This document shows, piece by piece, positions 34,552-44,910 of a DNA stretch of 64,000 bases. How positions within the stretch are numbered: the stretch's first letter is position 1; each line of letters starts with the position of its first letter. The DNA is from [Clostridium] fimetarium (lineage in GTDB: Bacteria > Bacillota > Clostridia > Lachnospirales > Lachnospiraceae): NCBI RefSeq assembly GCF_900111235.1, contig NZ_FOJI01000002.1, positions 62,001 through 126,000 of the forward strand, read 5' to 3'. The notes under the pieces are model-generated. The model was not told where the DNA came from, did not search any database, and worked only from the letters and a program-made list of their open reading frames with translations. Made by a program: the position numbers and the translations under genes.

Positions 34552-36225
34552 ATGAAGAGTGATATTGAAATAGCTCAAGAAGCTATAATGCTTAATGTTA
34601 AGGATGTTGCAGCAAAGATTGGTGTGTCAGAAGATGATTTGGAGTTATACGGAAAATATAAGGCTAAGTTTTCCGAGCATTTGTATGATAAATGCAAAGA
34701 TAATGAAGATGCGAAACTTGTTCTTGTAACGGCAATTAATCCTACCCCAGCTGGAGAAGGAAAAACAACAATTAGTGTCGGGCTTACAGAAGCATTATGT
34801 GAGTTAGGAAAGAATGCAATTGTCGCTCTTAGAGAGCCTTCACTTGGACCTTGCTTTGGAATGAAAGGTGGAGCTGCCGGCGGTGGATATTCACAGCTTG
34901 TACCGATGGAAGATTTGAATCTTCATTTTACAGGTGATTTTCATGCAATCACATCTGCAAATAATTTGCTTGCGGCTATGCTTGATAATCACATTCAGCA
35001 TGGGAATGCACTTAATATCGATCCAAAAAGAATCACATGGAAAAGATGTATGGATATTAATGATAGAGCCCTTAGAAATATTGTTATTGGCATGGGAGGA
35101 AAAGCTGACGGCGTAATGAGAGAGGATCATTTTATCATTACTGTTGCTTCAGAAATAATGGCAATTCTTTGTCTTTCAGAAGATATGAAAGATCTTAAAA
35201 AGCGTCTTGGAATGATTGTTGTTGCGTATAATTCTAATGGGAAGCCTGTGACAGCAGATGACCTTAAAGCAACCGGTGCTATGTCTGCATTACTAAAGGA
35301 TGCAATCAAACCGAACCTTATTCAGACACTTTCTGGTAATCCAGCAATTATTCATGGTGGACCATTTGCGAATATCGCACATGGTTGTAATAGTGTAAGA
35401 GCTACTAAGATGGCCATGAAACTTGGTGATATTGTTATTACTGAGGCAGGATTTGGCGCAGACTTAGGTGCAGAGAAGTTCTTTGATATAAAATGCCGTT
35501 TGTCAGGTTTGAAACCAGATGCAGTAGTCCTTGTAGCGACAGTGAAAGCATTAAAATATAATGGTGGCGTAGCAAAAAGTGAATTAGGTCAGGAGAACCT
35601 TAAAGCCTTAGCAAAAGGGATTGTTAATCTTGATAAGCATATTGAAAATATCAAAAAATATGGAGTTCCTATTATAGTGACGCTTAATTCATTTGTTACA
35701 GATACAGAAGCAGAATATGAGTTTATTAGAAAACATTGTGAAGATGCGCAATGTGAATTTGCACTTGCAAATGTATGGAAAGACGGCGGAAAAGGTGGAA
35801 TAGACCTCGCACAGAAAGTCCTTAATACACTTGCAACTAAGCCAAGTGATTTTGCACCATTATATGAACTTGAATTATCAGTAGAAGAAAAGATAGAGAC
35901 GATAGCACGAGAAATTTATGGTGCAGTAGGTGTGACTTATTCTGATGTTGCTAAGAAGTCCATTGCAGAGCTTGATAGCCTTGGATTTAAAAATATGCCT
36001 GTATGTATGGCTAAGACGCAGTATTCACTTTCAGATAATCCAAATCTGCTCGGTAGACCACGTGACTTTACGATTGATATAAGAGAAGTATATATAAACG
36101 CTGGTGCGGGATTTGTTGTTGCAATCACGGGTAAGATACTTACAATGCCAGGGCTACCTAAGGTTCCAGCAGCGGAGGGGATTGATTTTGATTGTGAGAC
36201 CGATAAGATAACTGGGTTGTTCTGA
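34552..36225 (+). CDS. fhs: Formate--tetrahydrofolate ligase
   Basis: A 557-residue enzyme of the usual length that makes 10-formyl-THF from formate, THF and ATP. It has the P-loop TPAGEGKTT, the [22 protein letters not shown] block and the C-terminal [19 protein letters not shown]. In anaerobes it feeds purines, fMet-tRNA and one-carbon flow. folD lies downstream, interrupted by a palindrome and a microsatellite. AGAGGAAGAG precedes the ATG. Confidence 0.97.
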   Translation: MKSDIEIAQEAIMLNVKDVAAKIGVSEDDLELYGKYKAKFSEHLYDKCKDNEDAKLVLVTAINPTPAGEGKTTISVGLTEALCELGKNAIVALREPSLGPCFGMKGGAAGGGYSQLVPMEDLNLHFTGDFHAITSANNLLAAMLDNHIQHGNALNIDPKRITWKRCMDINDRALRNIVIGMGGKADGVMREDHFIITVASEIMAILCLSEDMKDLKKRLGMIVVAYNSNGKPVTADDLKATGAMSALLKDAIKPNLIQTLSGNPAIIHGGPFANIAHGCNSVRATKMAMKLGDIVITEAGFGADLGAEKFFDIKCRLSGLKPDAVVLVATVKALKYNGGVAKSELGQENLKALAKGIVNLDKHIENIKKYGVPIIVTLNSFVTDTEAEYEFIRKHCEDAQCEFALANVWKDGGKGGIDLAQKVLNTLATKPSDFAPLYELELSVEEKIETIAREIYGAVGVTYSDVAKKSIAELDSLGFKNMPVCMAKTQYSLSDNPNLLGRPRDFTIDIREVYINAGAGFVVAITGKILTMPGLPKVPAAEGIDFDCETDKITGLF

Positions 36226-36238
36226 TGCAGGCGGAACG

Positions 36239-36404
36239 TACGTTATAATTATAGATTTTGCCTACCTTTCCTTCAAGCAGCATATTTTTTACAAGCCTCA
36301 GAGATGATGAAAAGACTCGCTTGCGCTCATTTTTCATCTGAGTCTTGACAAAATATAGGCGCTGCTTTCAGCCGGATTACGGCAAAATCTATAATTATAA
36401 CGTA
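36239..36404. repeat. Long quasi-palindrome, variable-arm family 2, copy A
   Basis: The outer arms TACGTTATAATTATAGAT.. (36239-36262) and its exact reverse complement (36381-36404) pair over 24 bp. The interior matches copy B at 44565: CTTTCCTTCAAGCAG, CTCAGAGATGATGAAAAG, TTTTTCATCTGAGTC and ATATAGGCGCTGCTTTCAGCCGG-type segments, themselves imperfectly self-complementary. It lies between fhs and folD. Confidence 0.88.
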
Positions 36405-36447
36405 AGTTTCTGGCTACGTGAGAACGACGGGGATGCGGTTATTGGCT

Positions 36448-36535
36448 GTAAAAGCGTAAAAGCGTAAAAGCGTAAAAGCGTAAAAGCATAAAAGCATAAA
36501 AGCATAAAAGCATAAAAGCATAAAAGCATAAAAGC
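36448..36535. repeat. 8-bp microsatellite upstream of folD
   Basis: Five GTAAAAGC units are followed by six ATAAAAGC units, then decayed AT-rich sequence to the folD ribosome site. The block switch from G to A looks like two rounds of expansion. Confidence 0.95.
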
Positions 36536-36652
36536 ATAAAAAATAAAGAATAAAAGAATAAACTATATAAGAATATAAGAATACAAATAACAAAATTTAA
36601 AATATAATAAAGTATTTTGGATTAATGTTGGGAATTAAGGAGAAATGGGATA

Positions 36653-37504
36653 ATGGCACAGATTATTGATGGGAAAGTGATTGCGGGACGGATTAAGGAT
36701 GAATTGAAAGGGCGGGTTGCGGATTATAAGGCGGCGGGCGTGGAGATTACGTTGGCGGTTATACAGGTTGGTTGTGATCCGGCTTCTTCGGTTTATGTGA
36801 ATAATAAGAAGAAGGCTTGTGAGTATATTGGAATTAAGTCCTTGGCTTATGAACTTGGTGATGAAACTACGCAGGAAGAATTACTTAAGATAATATGTGA
36901 TTTGAATAATAGAGATGACGTGAATGGAATTTTAGTTCAGTTGCCTGTGCCAAAGCATATTGATGAAGACTTAGTGATTAAGTCAATTAATCCGAAGAAG
37001 GATGTTGACGGATTTCATCCAGAGAGCGTTGGAGCATTATGTATTGGTCAGCCGGGATTTGTATCATGTACGCCAGCTGGTATCATACAATTACTGAAAC
37101 GTTCTAATGTTGATATTGAAGGTAAAGAATGTGTTGTGATTGGTAGAAGCAATATTGTGGGTAAACCGATGGCACTTCTTCTTTTGAGAGAGAATGGAAC
37201 AGTAACAATTGCACACTCAAGAACGAAGAACTTGAAGGAAGTTGCGAAGAGAGCGGATATTTTAGTTGCAGCAATTGGTAAGCCAAAGTTCATCAATAAA
37301 GAATATGTAAAAGACGGAGCAGTTATTATTGATGTTGGTATCCATAGAATGGAAAATGGAAAACTTTGTGGAGATGTTGATTTTGACGATGTGATTGATA
37401 CAGTAAGTGCAATCACACCAGTACCAGGTGGCGTTGGACCAATGACGATTGCAATGCTTATGAATAATTGTGTGGAATCAGTTGAAATTCAGAGAAGTAA
37501 GTGA
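36653..37504 (+). CDS. folD: Methylenetetrahydrofolate dehydrogenase/cyclohydrolase
   Basis: A 283-residue bifunctional enzyme linking 5,10-methylene-THF and 10-formyl-THF. The active-site segment is SSVYVNNKKKACEYIGI (Tyr and Lys), then GILVQLPVPKHID, DVDGFHP, the nucleotide loop GRSNIVGKPMA and PVPGGVGPMTIAML. AAGGAG lies before the ATG. The first 150 bp are noticeably G-rich compared with the rest. It partners Fhs upstream in one-carbon metabolism. Confidence 0.97.
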   Translation: MAQIIDGKVIAGRIKDELKGRVADYKAAGVEITLAVIQVGCDPASSVYVNNKKKACEYIGIKSLAYELGDETTQEELLKIICDLNNRDDVNGILVQLPVPKHIDEDLVIKSINPKKDVDGFHPESVGALCIGQPGFVSCTPAGIIQLLKRSNVDIEGKECVVIGRSNIVGKPMALLLLRENGTVTIAHSRTKNLKEVAKRADILVAAIGKPKFINKEYVKDGAVIIDVGIHRMENGKLCGDVDFDDVIDTVSAITPVPGGVGPMTIAMLMNNCVESVEIQRSK

Positions 37505-37528
37505 TTATAAAGAGCAGGAGGCTATGTA

Positions 37529-39025
37529 ATGAAATTAATCAAATTACTGGAACATTTGGACTATGAGATAATGAACGGAAAACTTGAGGTAGAGGTTGGT
37601 AATCTTACTTCTGATTCAAGATTAGCAAAAGAAAACACAGTGTTTATATGTATCGTTGGTGCAGTATCAGATGGGCACAAATATATAAATGCTGTCGTAG
37701 AAAAAGGCGCTTCAGCTATTATTGTTCAAGATGGTGTGGATTTGACAAAAATCTGGTCAGAATCAAAGCTTCCTGAGGGTTTAACAATAATCAAGGTTAA
37801 GGATACAAGATATGCGTTTGCCTTCATGTCAGCCGCATATTTTGATTATCCTGCAAGTAAAATGTTTACAATTGGTATTACAGGTACGAAGGGTAAAACA
37901 ACCACTGCATATATGGTTAGAAATGTGTTAGATGCATGTGGCATCAAGACTGGTCTGATTGGAACAATAGAAACAATTATTGGTGAGGATAAAAAGCCAG
38001 CTTGCAATACAACACCAGAGTCGTATGAAATACATGAGTCATTTGCAAAGATGGTAGAGGCTGGCTGCAAGGCAGTGGTAATGGAAGTTTCTTCACAAGG
38101 ACTTATGCTTCATAGAACAGCAGGTATTACGTTTGATATTGGAGTTTTCACGAATCTTGAGCCAGATCATATTGGACCGAATGAACATGAATCATTTGAA
38201 CAGTATTTAGAATGTAAGGCAATGTTATTCAAACAATCAAAGATTGCAATCGTAAATGCTGATGACGAGCATGTGGACGCAATTCTTAAAAATTCAACAT
38301 GTACGGTAGAACGATATGGACTAGGCGATACAGCAGATATTAGAGCTACAAATATCGAATTTTTACATGAACCTGGTAAGATTGGCACTCAGTACCGAGC
38401 AAGCGGACTAGTAAATATGGATATTAAGTTACAAGTACCTGGAAAGTTTAGTGTGTACAATTCTCTTTGTGCAGTTGCAGTAACAAGACATTTTAAGGTT
38501 GATGAGGAAATATTAAAAAGGGCTTTATATGAAGTTCAAGTAAAGGGTAGAATAGAGATCATTCCTGTATCGGATAAATTCACACTTATGATCGATTATG
38601 CGCATAATGCAATGGCATTGGAAAGTATATTAAAAACTCTGAAAGAGTACCATCCACATAGATTAATTAGTTTGTTTGGTTGTGGTGGAAATCGTTCAAA
38701 ACTGAGAAGATTTGAGATGGGTGAAGTATCGGGAACGTTAGCTGACTTGACAGTTATCACTTCGGATAATCCTAGATTTGAAGAGCCCGAGGCAATCATA
38801 GAAGACATAAAAACGGGTATGGCAAAGACTTTAGGAAAATATGTGACGATTATAGATAGAAAAGAAGCTATTAAGTATGTAATTGAACATGGAGAACCAG
38901 GTGATATTATTGTTCTTGCAGGCAAAGGACATGAGGATTACCAAGAAATTAAAGGCGTTAAGCATCCTATGGATGAGAGAGTCCTTATTGCAGAGGTGCT
39001 TGAGGAACTAAAAAACGAAGCATAA
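37529..39025 (+). CDS. murE: UDP-N-acetylmuramoyl-tripeptide synthetase MurE
   Basis: A 498-residue Mur ligase adding the third residue of the peptidoglycan stem. The P-loop is ITGTKGKTTTAYM, the central segment NLEPDHIGPNEHESFEQY, and the C-terminal TSDNPRFEEP carries the DNPR box typical of meso-diaminopimelate-adding enzymes. It lies 25 bp after folD and outside the dcw cluster that starts at 60.9 kb. A second Mur ligase elsewhere in the genome is possible. Confidence 0.93.
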   Translation: MKLIKLLEHLDYEIMNGKLEVEVGNLTSDSRLAKENTVFICIVGAVSDGHKYINAVVEKGASAIIVQDGVDLTKIWSESKLPEGLTIIKVKDTRYAFAFMSAAYFDYPASKMFTIGITGTKGKTTTAYMVRNVLDACGIKTGLIGTIETIIGEDKKPACNTTPESYEIHESFAKMVEAGCKAVVMEVSSQGLMLHRTAGITFDIGVFTNLEPDHIGPNEHESFEQYLECKAMLFKQSKIAIVNADDEHVDAILKNSTCTVERYGLGDTADIRATNIEFLHEPGKIGTQYRASGLVNMDIKLQVPGKFSVYNSLCAVAVTRHFKVDEEILKRALYEVQVKGRIEIIPVSDKFTLMIDYAHNAMALESILKTLKEYHPHRLISLFGCGGNRSKLRRFEMGEVSGTLADLTVITSDNPRFEEPEAIIEDIKTGMAKTLGKYVTIIDRKEAIKYVIEHGEPGDIIVLAGKGHEDYQEIKGVKHPMDERVLIAEVLEELKNEA

Positions 39026-39044
39026 AACAACATAAGTATGAACG

Positions 39045-39190
39045 AACAAAAGAACTAACGTACAAAAGAACTAACATACAAACGAACAAACGTAAAAAAA
39101 AACAAATGTAAAAAAGAACAAACGAACAGAAGAACAAACCAACAGAAGAACGAACGAAAGAAGTAAATTATAAGGAACAACAGAACGAAA
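39045..39190. repeat. A-rich degenerate repeat (GAACAAA / AGAAC units) before priA
   Basis: About 145 bp of loosely repeated GAACAAAAGAACTAAC, GAACAAAC and AACAGAAGAAC units fill the murE-priA gap. No terminator is evident, so read-through is possible. Confidence 0.75.
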
Positions 39191-39204
39191 GAATTAGGAG
39201 AACT

Positions 39205-41517
39205 ATGTACGCAAACATAATCGTAGACATTTCGCATGAACAACTGGATAAAACATTTCAATATCTAATTCCTTCAGAATTAGAGGACCAGATTCAGGTT
39301 GGGATGCAGGTTAATGTACCATTTGGTAAGGGCAACCGTATGTTGACTGGATACATAGTAGAAATAACTGATATTCCCGAATTTGATGTTACAAAAATCA
39401 AACCAATCACCAGTGCGGTAGAAGGTAAAGTGAAGGTAGAAGGTAAGCTGATTCAGCTTGCAGCTTGGATTAGGCAAAATTATGGATCTACTATGAATCA
39501 AGCGCTAAAGACTGTAATTCCAATTAAGGAAAGCGTGAAGCAAAAAGAAAAAAAGGCTATAAAACTTATTATTCCAATAGAAAAAGCAAAGGAATATCTG
39601 GCTGAATTCGAAAGAAAACACAATGGCGCAAGAGTCAGATTTATGGAATCGTTAATTGAAGATGAAATAATTGAATATGGTCTTGTGACAGGAAAGCTAA
39701 ATATTGCAGCACAGACAATCAAATCATTTGAAGGTTTAGGAATTATAGAAATATCCGTTGAAGAATACTATAGAAATCCAATAAAAATCAAGCCCAAAGA
39801 TGAGATTAGAAATAGATTAAATAGCACACAAAAATATATAACCGATTCTATAAAAAAAGAGTATGATGACGGTCTACGTGAGACTTATCTGATTCATGGA
39901 ATTACTGGAAGTGGAAAAACAGAAGTCTATATGGAATTGATTGAACATGTGATTAAGCAAGGAAAACAAGTTATTATGCTGATTCCAGAAATATCTTTGA
40001 CATATCAGACAGTAATCCGATTTTATAGAAGATTTGGTGATCGAGTATCCATTATGAATTCTCGTCTATCAAAAGGTGAGCGTTATGACCAGTTTACACG
40101 TGCATTAAAGGGCGAAATTGACATCATGATTGGGCCAAGATCTGCACTATTTACACCATTTGAAAACATCGGAATGATTGTAATCGATGAAGAGCATGAA
40201 GGCGCATACAAAAGTGAAAATGCCCCTAAGTATCATGCAAGAGAAACCGCTATTGAGATTGCTAGAATGAATAATGCATCTGTAATATTGGGTTCGGCAA
40301 CTCCTTCGCTTGAAGCTTATAACAATGCACTTACAGGAAAATACAAGTTATATACGCTAGATGAGAGGGCAAAGGAAAGTAAGCTTCCGAGCGTATATGT
40401 AGTGGATTTAAGGGAAGAATTGAAAGAGGGAAACCGTTCGATATTTAGTACGAAGCTACAGGAATTAATGACCGATAGATTGGAAAAGAAACAGCAAATC
40501 ATGCTGTTTTTAAATAAAAGAGGATATGCGGGATTTATATCTTGCCGCGCCTGTGGACATGTAATGAAATGCCCGCATTGTGATATTTCACTTACTTCAC
40601 ATAACAATGGAAAACTTGTGTGTCATTTTTGTGGATTTGAACAGCCAATGGTAAAAGCATGCCCAAAATGTGGCTCAAAGTATATATCAGGATTTCGTGC
40701 AGGCACACAACAGGTTGAAGAATCTGTAAAGAAGATGTATCCGCAGGCGAAAGTTCTTCGTATGGATATGGATACAACTTCTAAAAAAGGTGGGCATGAA
40801 AAGATACTAGCTGCATTTTTTAATCAAGAGGCTGATATACTGATTGGAACCCAGATGATTGTAAAAGGACATGATTTTCCAAATGTCACATTAGTTGGAA
40901 TATTAGCAGCGGATATGTCTTTATATGCGAGTGATTATAGAGCGGCAGAGCGCACTTTTCAGTTACTTACACAAGCAGCAGGACGTTCTGGAAGAGGTGA
41001 GATTGCAGGTGAAGTAGTAATTCAGACATATACACCTGAACATTACAGCATAATAACTGCTCAGAGCCAGGATTATAAGGCGTTTTATGAACAAGAAATT
41101 ATGTATCGAACTCTTTTGAATTATCCACCAGTGTGTAATATGCTTTTGGTGAAATTATCTTCGAAAGATGAAAAAGCGCTAGAAACTGCCACAAGTACGA
41201 TGAAGATTGGGCATAATATAAAACCCAAGATCGGTGGGGTAGTACATGATGAAGAAGGACGTAAAAGCGAAGTTAAGATAGAAGTTGAATCAGAAGGTAA
41301 GATAGAACCCAAGGAAACAGATAATATTCAAGTGATTGGTCCTGTAAATGCTACTTTATATAAGGCAAATGATATTTATAATAAAGTTATATATATAAAA
41401 GCGAAGTCATATCAATTGCTTACAAAATATAAGGATGAAATTGAGCTATTCGCTAAGGATAACGTAGACTTTAGAAAAATCAGTGTACAGTTTGATTTTA
41501 ATCCAATGAATATGTAG
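39205..41517 (+). CDS. priA: Primosomal replication-restart helicase PriA
   Basis: A 770-residue superfamily 2 helicase that reloads replisomes at stalled forks. The N-terminal DNA-binding domain begins MYANIIVDISHEQLDKTFQYLIP; Walker A is GITGSGKTEVYM; the DEAH-type box is VIDEEHEG. Zinc ligands are CRACGHVMKCPHC and CHFCGFEQPMVKACPKCG. The C-terminal region has a roughly 40-residue charged insert (near residues 675-710, HDEEGRKSEVKIEVESEGK) not expected in a typical PriA. TTAGGAG precedes the ATG. Confidence 0.96.
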   Translation: MYANIIVDISHEQLDKTFQYLIPSELEDQIQVGMQVNVPFGKGNRMLTGYIVEITDIPEFDVTKIKPITSAVEGKVKVEGKLIQLAAWIRQNYGSTMNQALKTVIPIKESVKQKEKKAIKLIIPIEKAKEYLAEFERKHNGARVRFMESLIEDEIIEYGLVTGKLNIAAQTIKSFEGLGIIEISVEEYYRNPIKIKPKDEIRNRLNSTQKYITDSIKKEYDDGLRETYLIHGITGSGKTEVYMELIEHVIKQGKQVIMLIPEISLTYQTVIRFYRRFGDRVSIMNSRLSKGERYDQFTRALKGEIDIMIGPRSALFTPFENIGMIVIDEEHEGAYKSENAPKYHARETAIEIARMNNASVILGSATPSLEAYNNALTGKYKLYTLDERAKESKLPSVYVVDLREELKEGNRSIFSTKLQELMTDRLEKKQQIMLFLNKRGYAGFISCRACGHVMKCPHCDISLTSHNNGKLVCHFCGFEQPMVKACPKCGSKYISGFRAGTQQVEESVKKMYPQAKVLRMDMDTTSKKGGHEKILAAFFNQEADILIGTQMIVKGHDFPNVTLVGILAADMSLYASDYRAAERTFQLLTQAAGRSGRGEIAGEVVIQTYTPEHYSIITAQSQDYKAFYEQEIMYRTLLNYPPVCNMLLVKLSSKDEKALETATSTMKIGHNIKPKIGGVVHDEEGRKSEVKIEVESEGKIEPKETDNIQVIGPVNATLYKANDIYNKVIYIKAKSYQLLTKYKDEIELFAKDNVDFRKISVQFDFNPMNM

Positions 41518-41618
41518 ATACAATTTAATTAAAATAGAATAACACAAATGCATTTAGTGGATAAATACATAATAAAATACAATAAATGTTAATAACGATA
41601 GGAAAAGAGGTTACAGAG

Positions 41619-42116
41619 ATGGCAATAAGAAATATCAGAATCTTAGGAGAAGATGGAGACGAAATTTTAAGTAAGACAGCAAAAGAAGTTATAGAAGTTA
41701 CACCTAGGATAAAAGAATTGATTCAGGATATGTTTGATACAATGCATGAAGCATTTGGCGTTGGTCTTGCAGCACCACAAGTTGGAGTTAGAAAAAGAGT
41801 AGTAGTAATTGAAGTTGAAGAGGTTCCATATGTACTTATTAATCCAGTAGTCTTAGAAAAAAGCGGTGAACAAACTGGACCAGAAGGTTGCCTTAGTGTT
41901 CCTGGAAAATCAGGAACGGTTACCAGACCTAATTATGTAAAAGTAAAAGCATTTAATGAAAATATGGAAGAATATATAATTGAAGGAACTGAGTTACTTG
42001 CTAGATGTTTGTGTCATGAAATCGATCATCTTGATGGAGTTATGTATGTTGATAAAATAGAAGGTGAACTTGAAGAAGATGAAATCGACGAAGATGAAGA
42101 TGAACTTGATTTGTAA
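41619..42116 (+). CDS. def: Peptide deformylase
   Basis: A 165-residue metalloprotease that removes N-formyl groups from new proteins. Motifs: GVGLAAPQVG, EGCLSVPG and HEIDHLDGVMY (metal-binding Cys and two His). The protein ends in a strongly acidic tail of about 19 residues (GELEEDEIDEDEDELDL). The ATG at 41619 has GAGG upstream; a longer frame from 41586 lacks support. It is followed by fmt, the enzyme that adds the formyl group. Confidence 0.96.
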   Translation: MAIRNIRILGEDGDEILSKTAKEVIEVTPRIKELIQDMFDTMHEAFGVGLAAPQVGVRKRVVVIEVEEVPYVLINPVVLEKSGEQTGPEGCLSVPGKSGTVTRPNYVKVKAFNENMEEYIIEGTELLARCLCHEIDHLDGVMYVDKIEGELEEDEIDEDEDELDL

Positions 42117-42181
42117 AAAAACGAATTGAAGACTCGCTTGAAAGAATGGAAGTGATCTGCTTGCGTGTTGGAGGAAAAAGA

Positions 42182-43111
42182 ATGAGAGTTGTATTTATGG
42201 GAACCCCAGATTTTGCTGCGGGAACTTTGGTGAAAATAGTAGAGTCTGGTCATGAAGTGGTTGGCGTTTTTACGCAACCAGATAAACCCAAGGGCAGAGG
42301 AAAAGAAATGTCAATGTCCCCTGTTAAGCAAAAAGCGTTAGAACTGAATCTTTCTGTGTTTCAGCCAGAGAAAATTAGAAAACCAGAAGTGATAGAGGAT
42401 ATTAGACAATTAAAACCAGAAGTAATTGTAGTAGTAGCATTTGGACAGATATTAACGAAGGAACTTCTTGAAATTCCAAAGTTCGGAAGTATAAATGTTC
42501 ATGCGTCACTATTACCAGCTTACAGAGGTGCTGCACCAATCCAGTGGGCAGTGATTGATGGCCTAAAAAAGACAGGTGTTACAACCATGGCTATGGATGC
42601 AGGAATTGATACCGGTGATATATTAATGCAAAGGGAACTCACGCTTCATAAGAAAGAAACAGGCGGAAGCCTTTTTGATAGACTGAGCGTCATCGGCGCT
42701 GAACTACTTGTTGAGACGCTTACAGCATTGGAAAATGGCACAGCAATTAGAACGAAGCAGGAAGATGAATTATCAAACTATGCAAAAAGACTTGATAAAG
42801 CATTAGGAGAAATTGATTTTAACAATAGTGCCGAGAATATTGAACGTTTAATTAGAGGACTGAATCCTTGGCCAAGTGCATTTACACATATTGACGGTAA
42901 AACTTTAAAAATTTGGGATGCAGATATTGTGGATGAAGAGTATGCAGGCTTAGCTGGAACAATTGTTGATATTAATAAACAAAATTTCATCGTAAAATGT
43001 GGTGAGAGAGCACTTCAGATCAATGAAGTGCAGTTAGAAGGAAAAAAACGTATGACAACAGATGCATTTCTTAGAGGAAATGAATTGGGAAATGGTACAA
43101 TATTGGGTTAA
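42182..43111 (+). CDS. fmt: Methionyl-tRNA formyltransferase
   Basis: A 309-residue enzyme that formylates initiator Met-tRNA using 10-formyl-THF. Signature segments are MGTPDFAAGTL, QPDKPKGRG, the catalytic INVHASLLPAYRGAAPIQWA and the C-terminal GLNPWPSAFT. The ATG at 42182 lies behind GGAGGAAAAAG; an upstream in-frame ATG at 42146 is not supported. It is in the conserved def-fmt-rsmB order. Confidence 0.96.
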   Translation: MRVVFMGTPDFAAGTLVKIVESGHEVVGVFTQPDKPKGRGKEMSMSPVKQKALELNLSVFQPEKIRKPEVIEDIRQLKPEVIVVVAFGQILTKELLEIPKFGSINVHASLLPAYRGAAPIQWAVIDGLKKTGVTTMAMDAGIDTGDILMQRELTLHKKETGGSLFDRLSVIGAELLVETLTALENGTAIRTKQEDELSNYAKRLDKALGEIDFNNSAENIERLIRGLNPWPSAFTHIDGKTLKIWDADIVDEEYAGLAGTIVDINKQNFIVKCGERALQINEVQLEGKKRMTTDAFLRGNELGNGTILG

Positions 43112-43154
43112 TAATGCCTTACATTTGTTAAGTGAAAATTTGGAGGACGTAAAC

Positions 43155-44540
43155 GTGACTGATTCAGTTAATTTAAGAGCTGTCATTCTTGATATCTTAT
43201 TAGAGGTCAATGAACATGACGCATATAGTCATATTGTAATGAATAATGCTTTGAGCAAATATCAGTATCTTGATAAAAATGAGAGAGCATTTATTACAAG
43301 ATTGGCAGGAGGAACCATAGAAAAGCAGATCGAATTAGATTATATTATTGATTTTTTTTCTAAGACCAAAATAACGAAGATGAAACCGCTTATTCGAAAT
43401 CTCCTTCGAATGTCAGTATATCAAATTAAATATATGTCGCAAGTACCGGATTCAGCGGTATGTAATGAGGCCGTAAAATTGGCAAATAAGCGAGGATTTT
43501 CTACGCTCAAAGGATTTGTGAATGGAGTGCTTAGAAATATAGCAAGAGGAATAAATGAAATACAGTATCCACCAAAAGAAAATGATTTCGCAGGGTATTT
43601 GTCGATAAAGCACTCAATTCCTAGATGGATTGTGGATAAGTGGTTGAAATCTTATGATAAAAATACTGTAGAATTGATTTTGGATGGTTTTAACCAAGAC
43701 AAACATACATATATTAGATGTAACAGGGCAATTACAGATAAGGTTTCGCTAGTGGCAAAACTTGAGAGTGAGAATGTGATTGTAAAAGAAGTTCCATATG
43801 TGGATTATGCTTTGGAAATAAGTGGATATAATTATTTAGGAGAGCTTGAAAGCTTTCAAAATGGCATGTTTCAGATTCAAGATATTAGCTCAATGATTGC
43901 AGGCGTTGCAGCCGGAATTGAGGCTGGTGCATATGTGATTGATACATGTGCAGCACCAGGCGGAAAGTGTATTCACGCAGCGGAGAGCCTTGTGACTGCA
44001 AATAGAAATGCAGGAAAATCAGAAGAATGTGGTCATATTGATGCAAGAGATTTGACGGATTTGAAAGTCAGTCTTATAATAGAGAACATTAGTCGGCTAA
44101 AAACCCCTAATATTTCATTAAAAACTTGGGATGCGCGAGTACTTGATACGAACGTCTTAGAGAAAGCAGATGTGCTTCTTGCAGATCTTCCTTGCTCAGG
44201 TTTAGGAATAATTGGAAGAAAAGCGGACATAAAATATAAAATGACACCTGAAAAACAAGCGAATCTTGTTAAGTTACAAAGAGAAATATTAGAGACAATT
44301 CAGCAATATGTGAAACCAGGTGGGAAACTCATATACAGCACATGCACAATTAATGAAGATGAAAATGCTGGAAATCTAAAATGGTTTACAAGTAATTTTC
44401 CATTTGAACTGGAAAGCTTAGAGGCGGAACTTCCATTTTTTAAGGACGAAAAAACCATCCAAGAAGGATATGTTCAGCTTCTTCCTGGGGTTCACGGAAC
44501 TGATGGGTTTTTTGTGGCGAAGTTGAGACGGACGGAATGA
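43155..44540 (+). CDS. rsmB: 16S rRNA (cytosine-967-C5)-methyltransferase RsmB
   Basis: A 461-residue rRNA methyltransferase with an N-terminal NusB-like RNA-binding domain and a C-terminal SAM domain: CAAPGGKCIHAAE, the catalytic PCSGLGIIGRKADIKY and STCTINEDEN. It starts at GTG 43155 behind GGAGG; a longer frame from 43062 would overlap the end of fmt and is not needed. It is followed by a family 2 palindrome, not directly by rlmN. Confidence 0.93.
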   Translation: MTDSVNLRAVILDILLEVNEHDAYSHIVMNNALSKYQYLDKNERAFITRLAGGTIEKQIELDYIIDFFSKTKITKMKPLIRNLLRMSVYQIKYMSQVPDSAVCNEAVKLANKRGFSTLKGFVNGVLRNIARGINEIQYPPKENDFAGYLSIKHSIPRWIVDKWLKSYDKNTVELILDGFNQDKHTYIRCNRAITDKVSLVAKLESENVIVKEVPYVDYALEISGYNYLGELESFQNGMFQIQDISSMIAGVAAGIEAGAYVIDTCAAPGGKCIHAAESLVTANRNAGKSEECGHIDARDLTDLKVSLIIENISRLKTPNISLKTWDARVLDTNVLEKADVLLADLPCSGLGIIGRKADIKYKMTPEKQANLVKLQREILETIQQYVKPGGKLIYSTCTINEDENAGNLKWFTSNFPFELESLEAELPFFKDEKTIQEGYVQLLPGVHGTDGFFVAKLRRTE

Positions 44541-44564
44541 TTTAGGATCAAAAGAAGGTGGTGA

Positions 44565-44748
44565 GTGAATATTAATTTAGAATCATATATTTCTCCTTGC
44601 CTTTCCTTCAAGCAGTATATTTTTTTGCTAGCCTCAGAGATGATGAAAAGTCTCACTTCGTTCGATTTTTCATCTGAGTCTAGGAAAAAATATAGGCGCT
44701 GCTTTCAGCCGGTCTGCGGGGAAATTTATGATTCTAAATTAATATTCA
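44565..44748. repeat. Long quasi-palindrome, variable-arm family 2, copy B
   Basis: The outer arms start GTGAATATTAATTTAGAATC at 44565 and end with its reverse complement at 44748, pairing over about 30 bp with few interruptions, and are unrelated to the arms of copy A. The interior (44597-44717) is clearly homologous to copy A. It lies between rsmB and rlmN. Confidence 0.88.
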
Positions 44749-44910
44749 CCGTTTACTTTTTTTTATGCGGAGGGGCGTTAAAACATTGGCTAACGTGAAA
44801 ACAAAACTTCGCAACATATGATTTATGCAAAAAACAATCTGTACAGTAAATAAATCTATGTAAAAAAGACGCTAAACAGTAATCTGCGCAAAATAACTAT
44901 TCAAAACGGT

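Noticed and set aside
36448-36540. CRISPR-like array before folD
   Set aside because: The units are 8 bp in direct tandem with no spacers; it is a microsatellite, and no cas genes are present.
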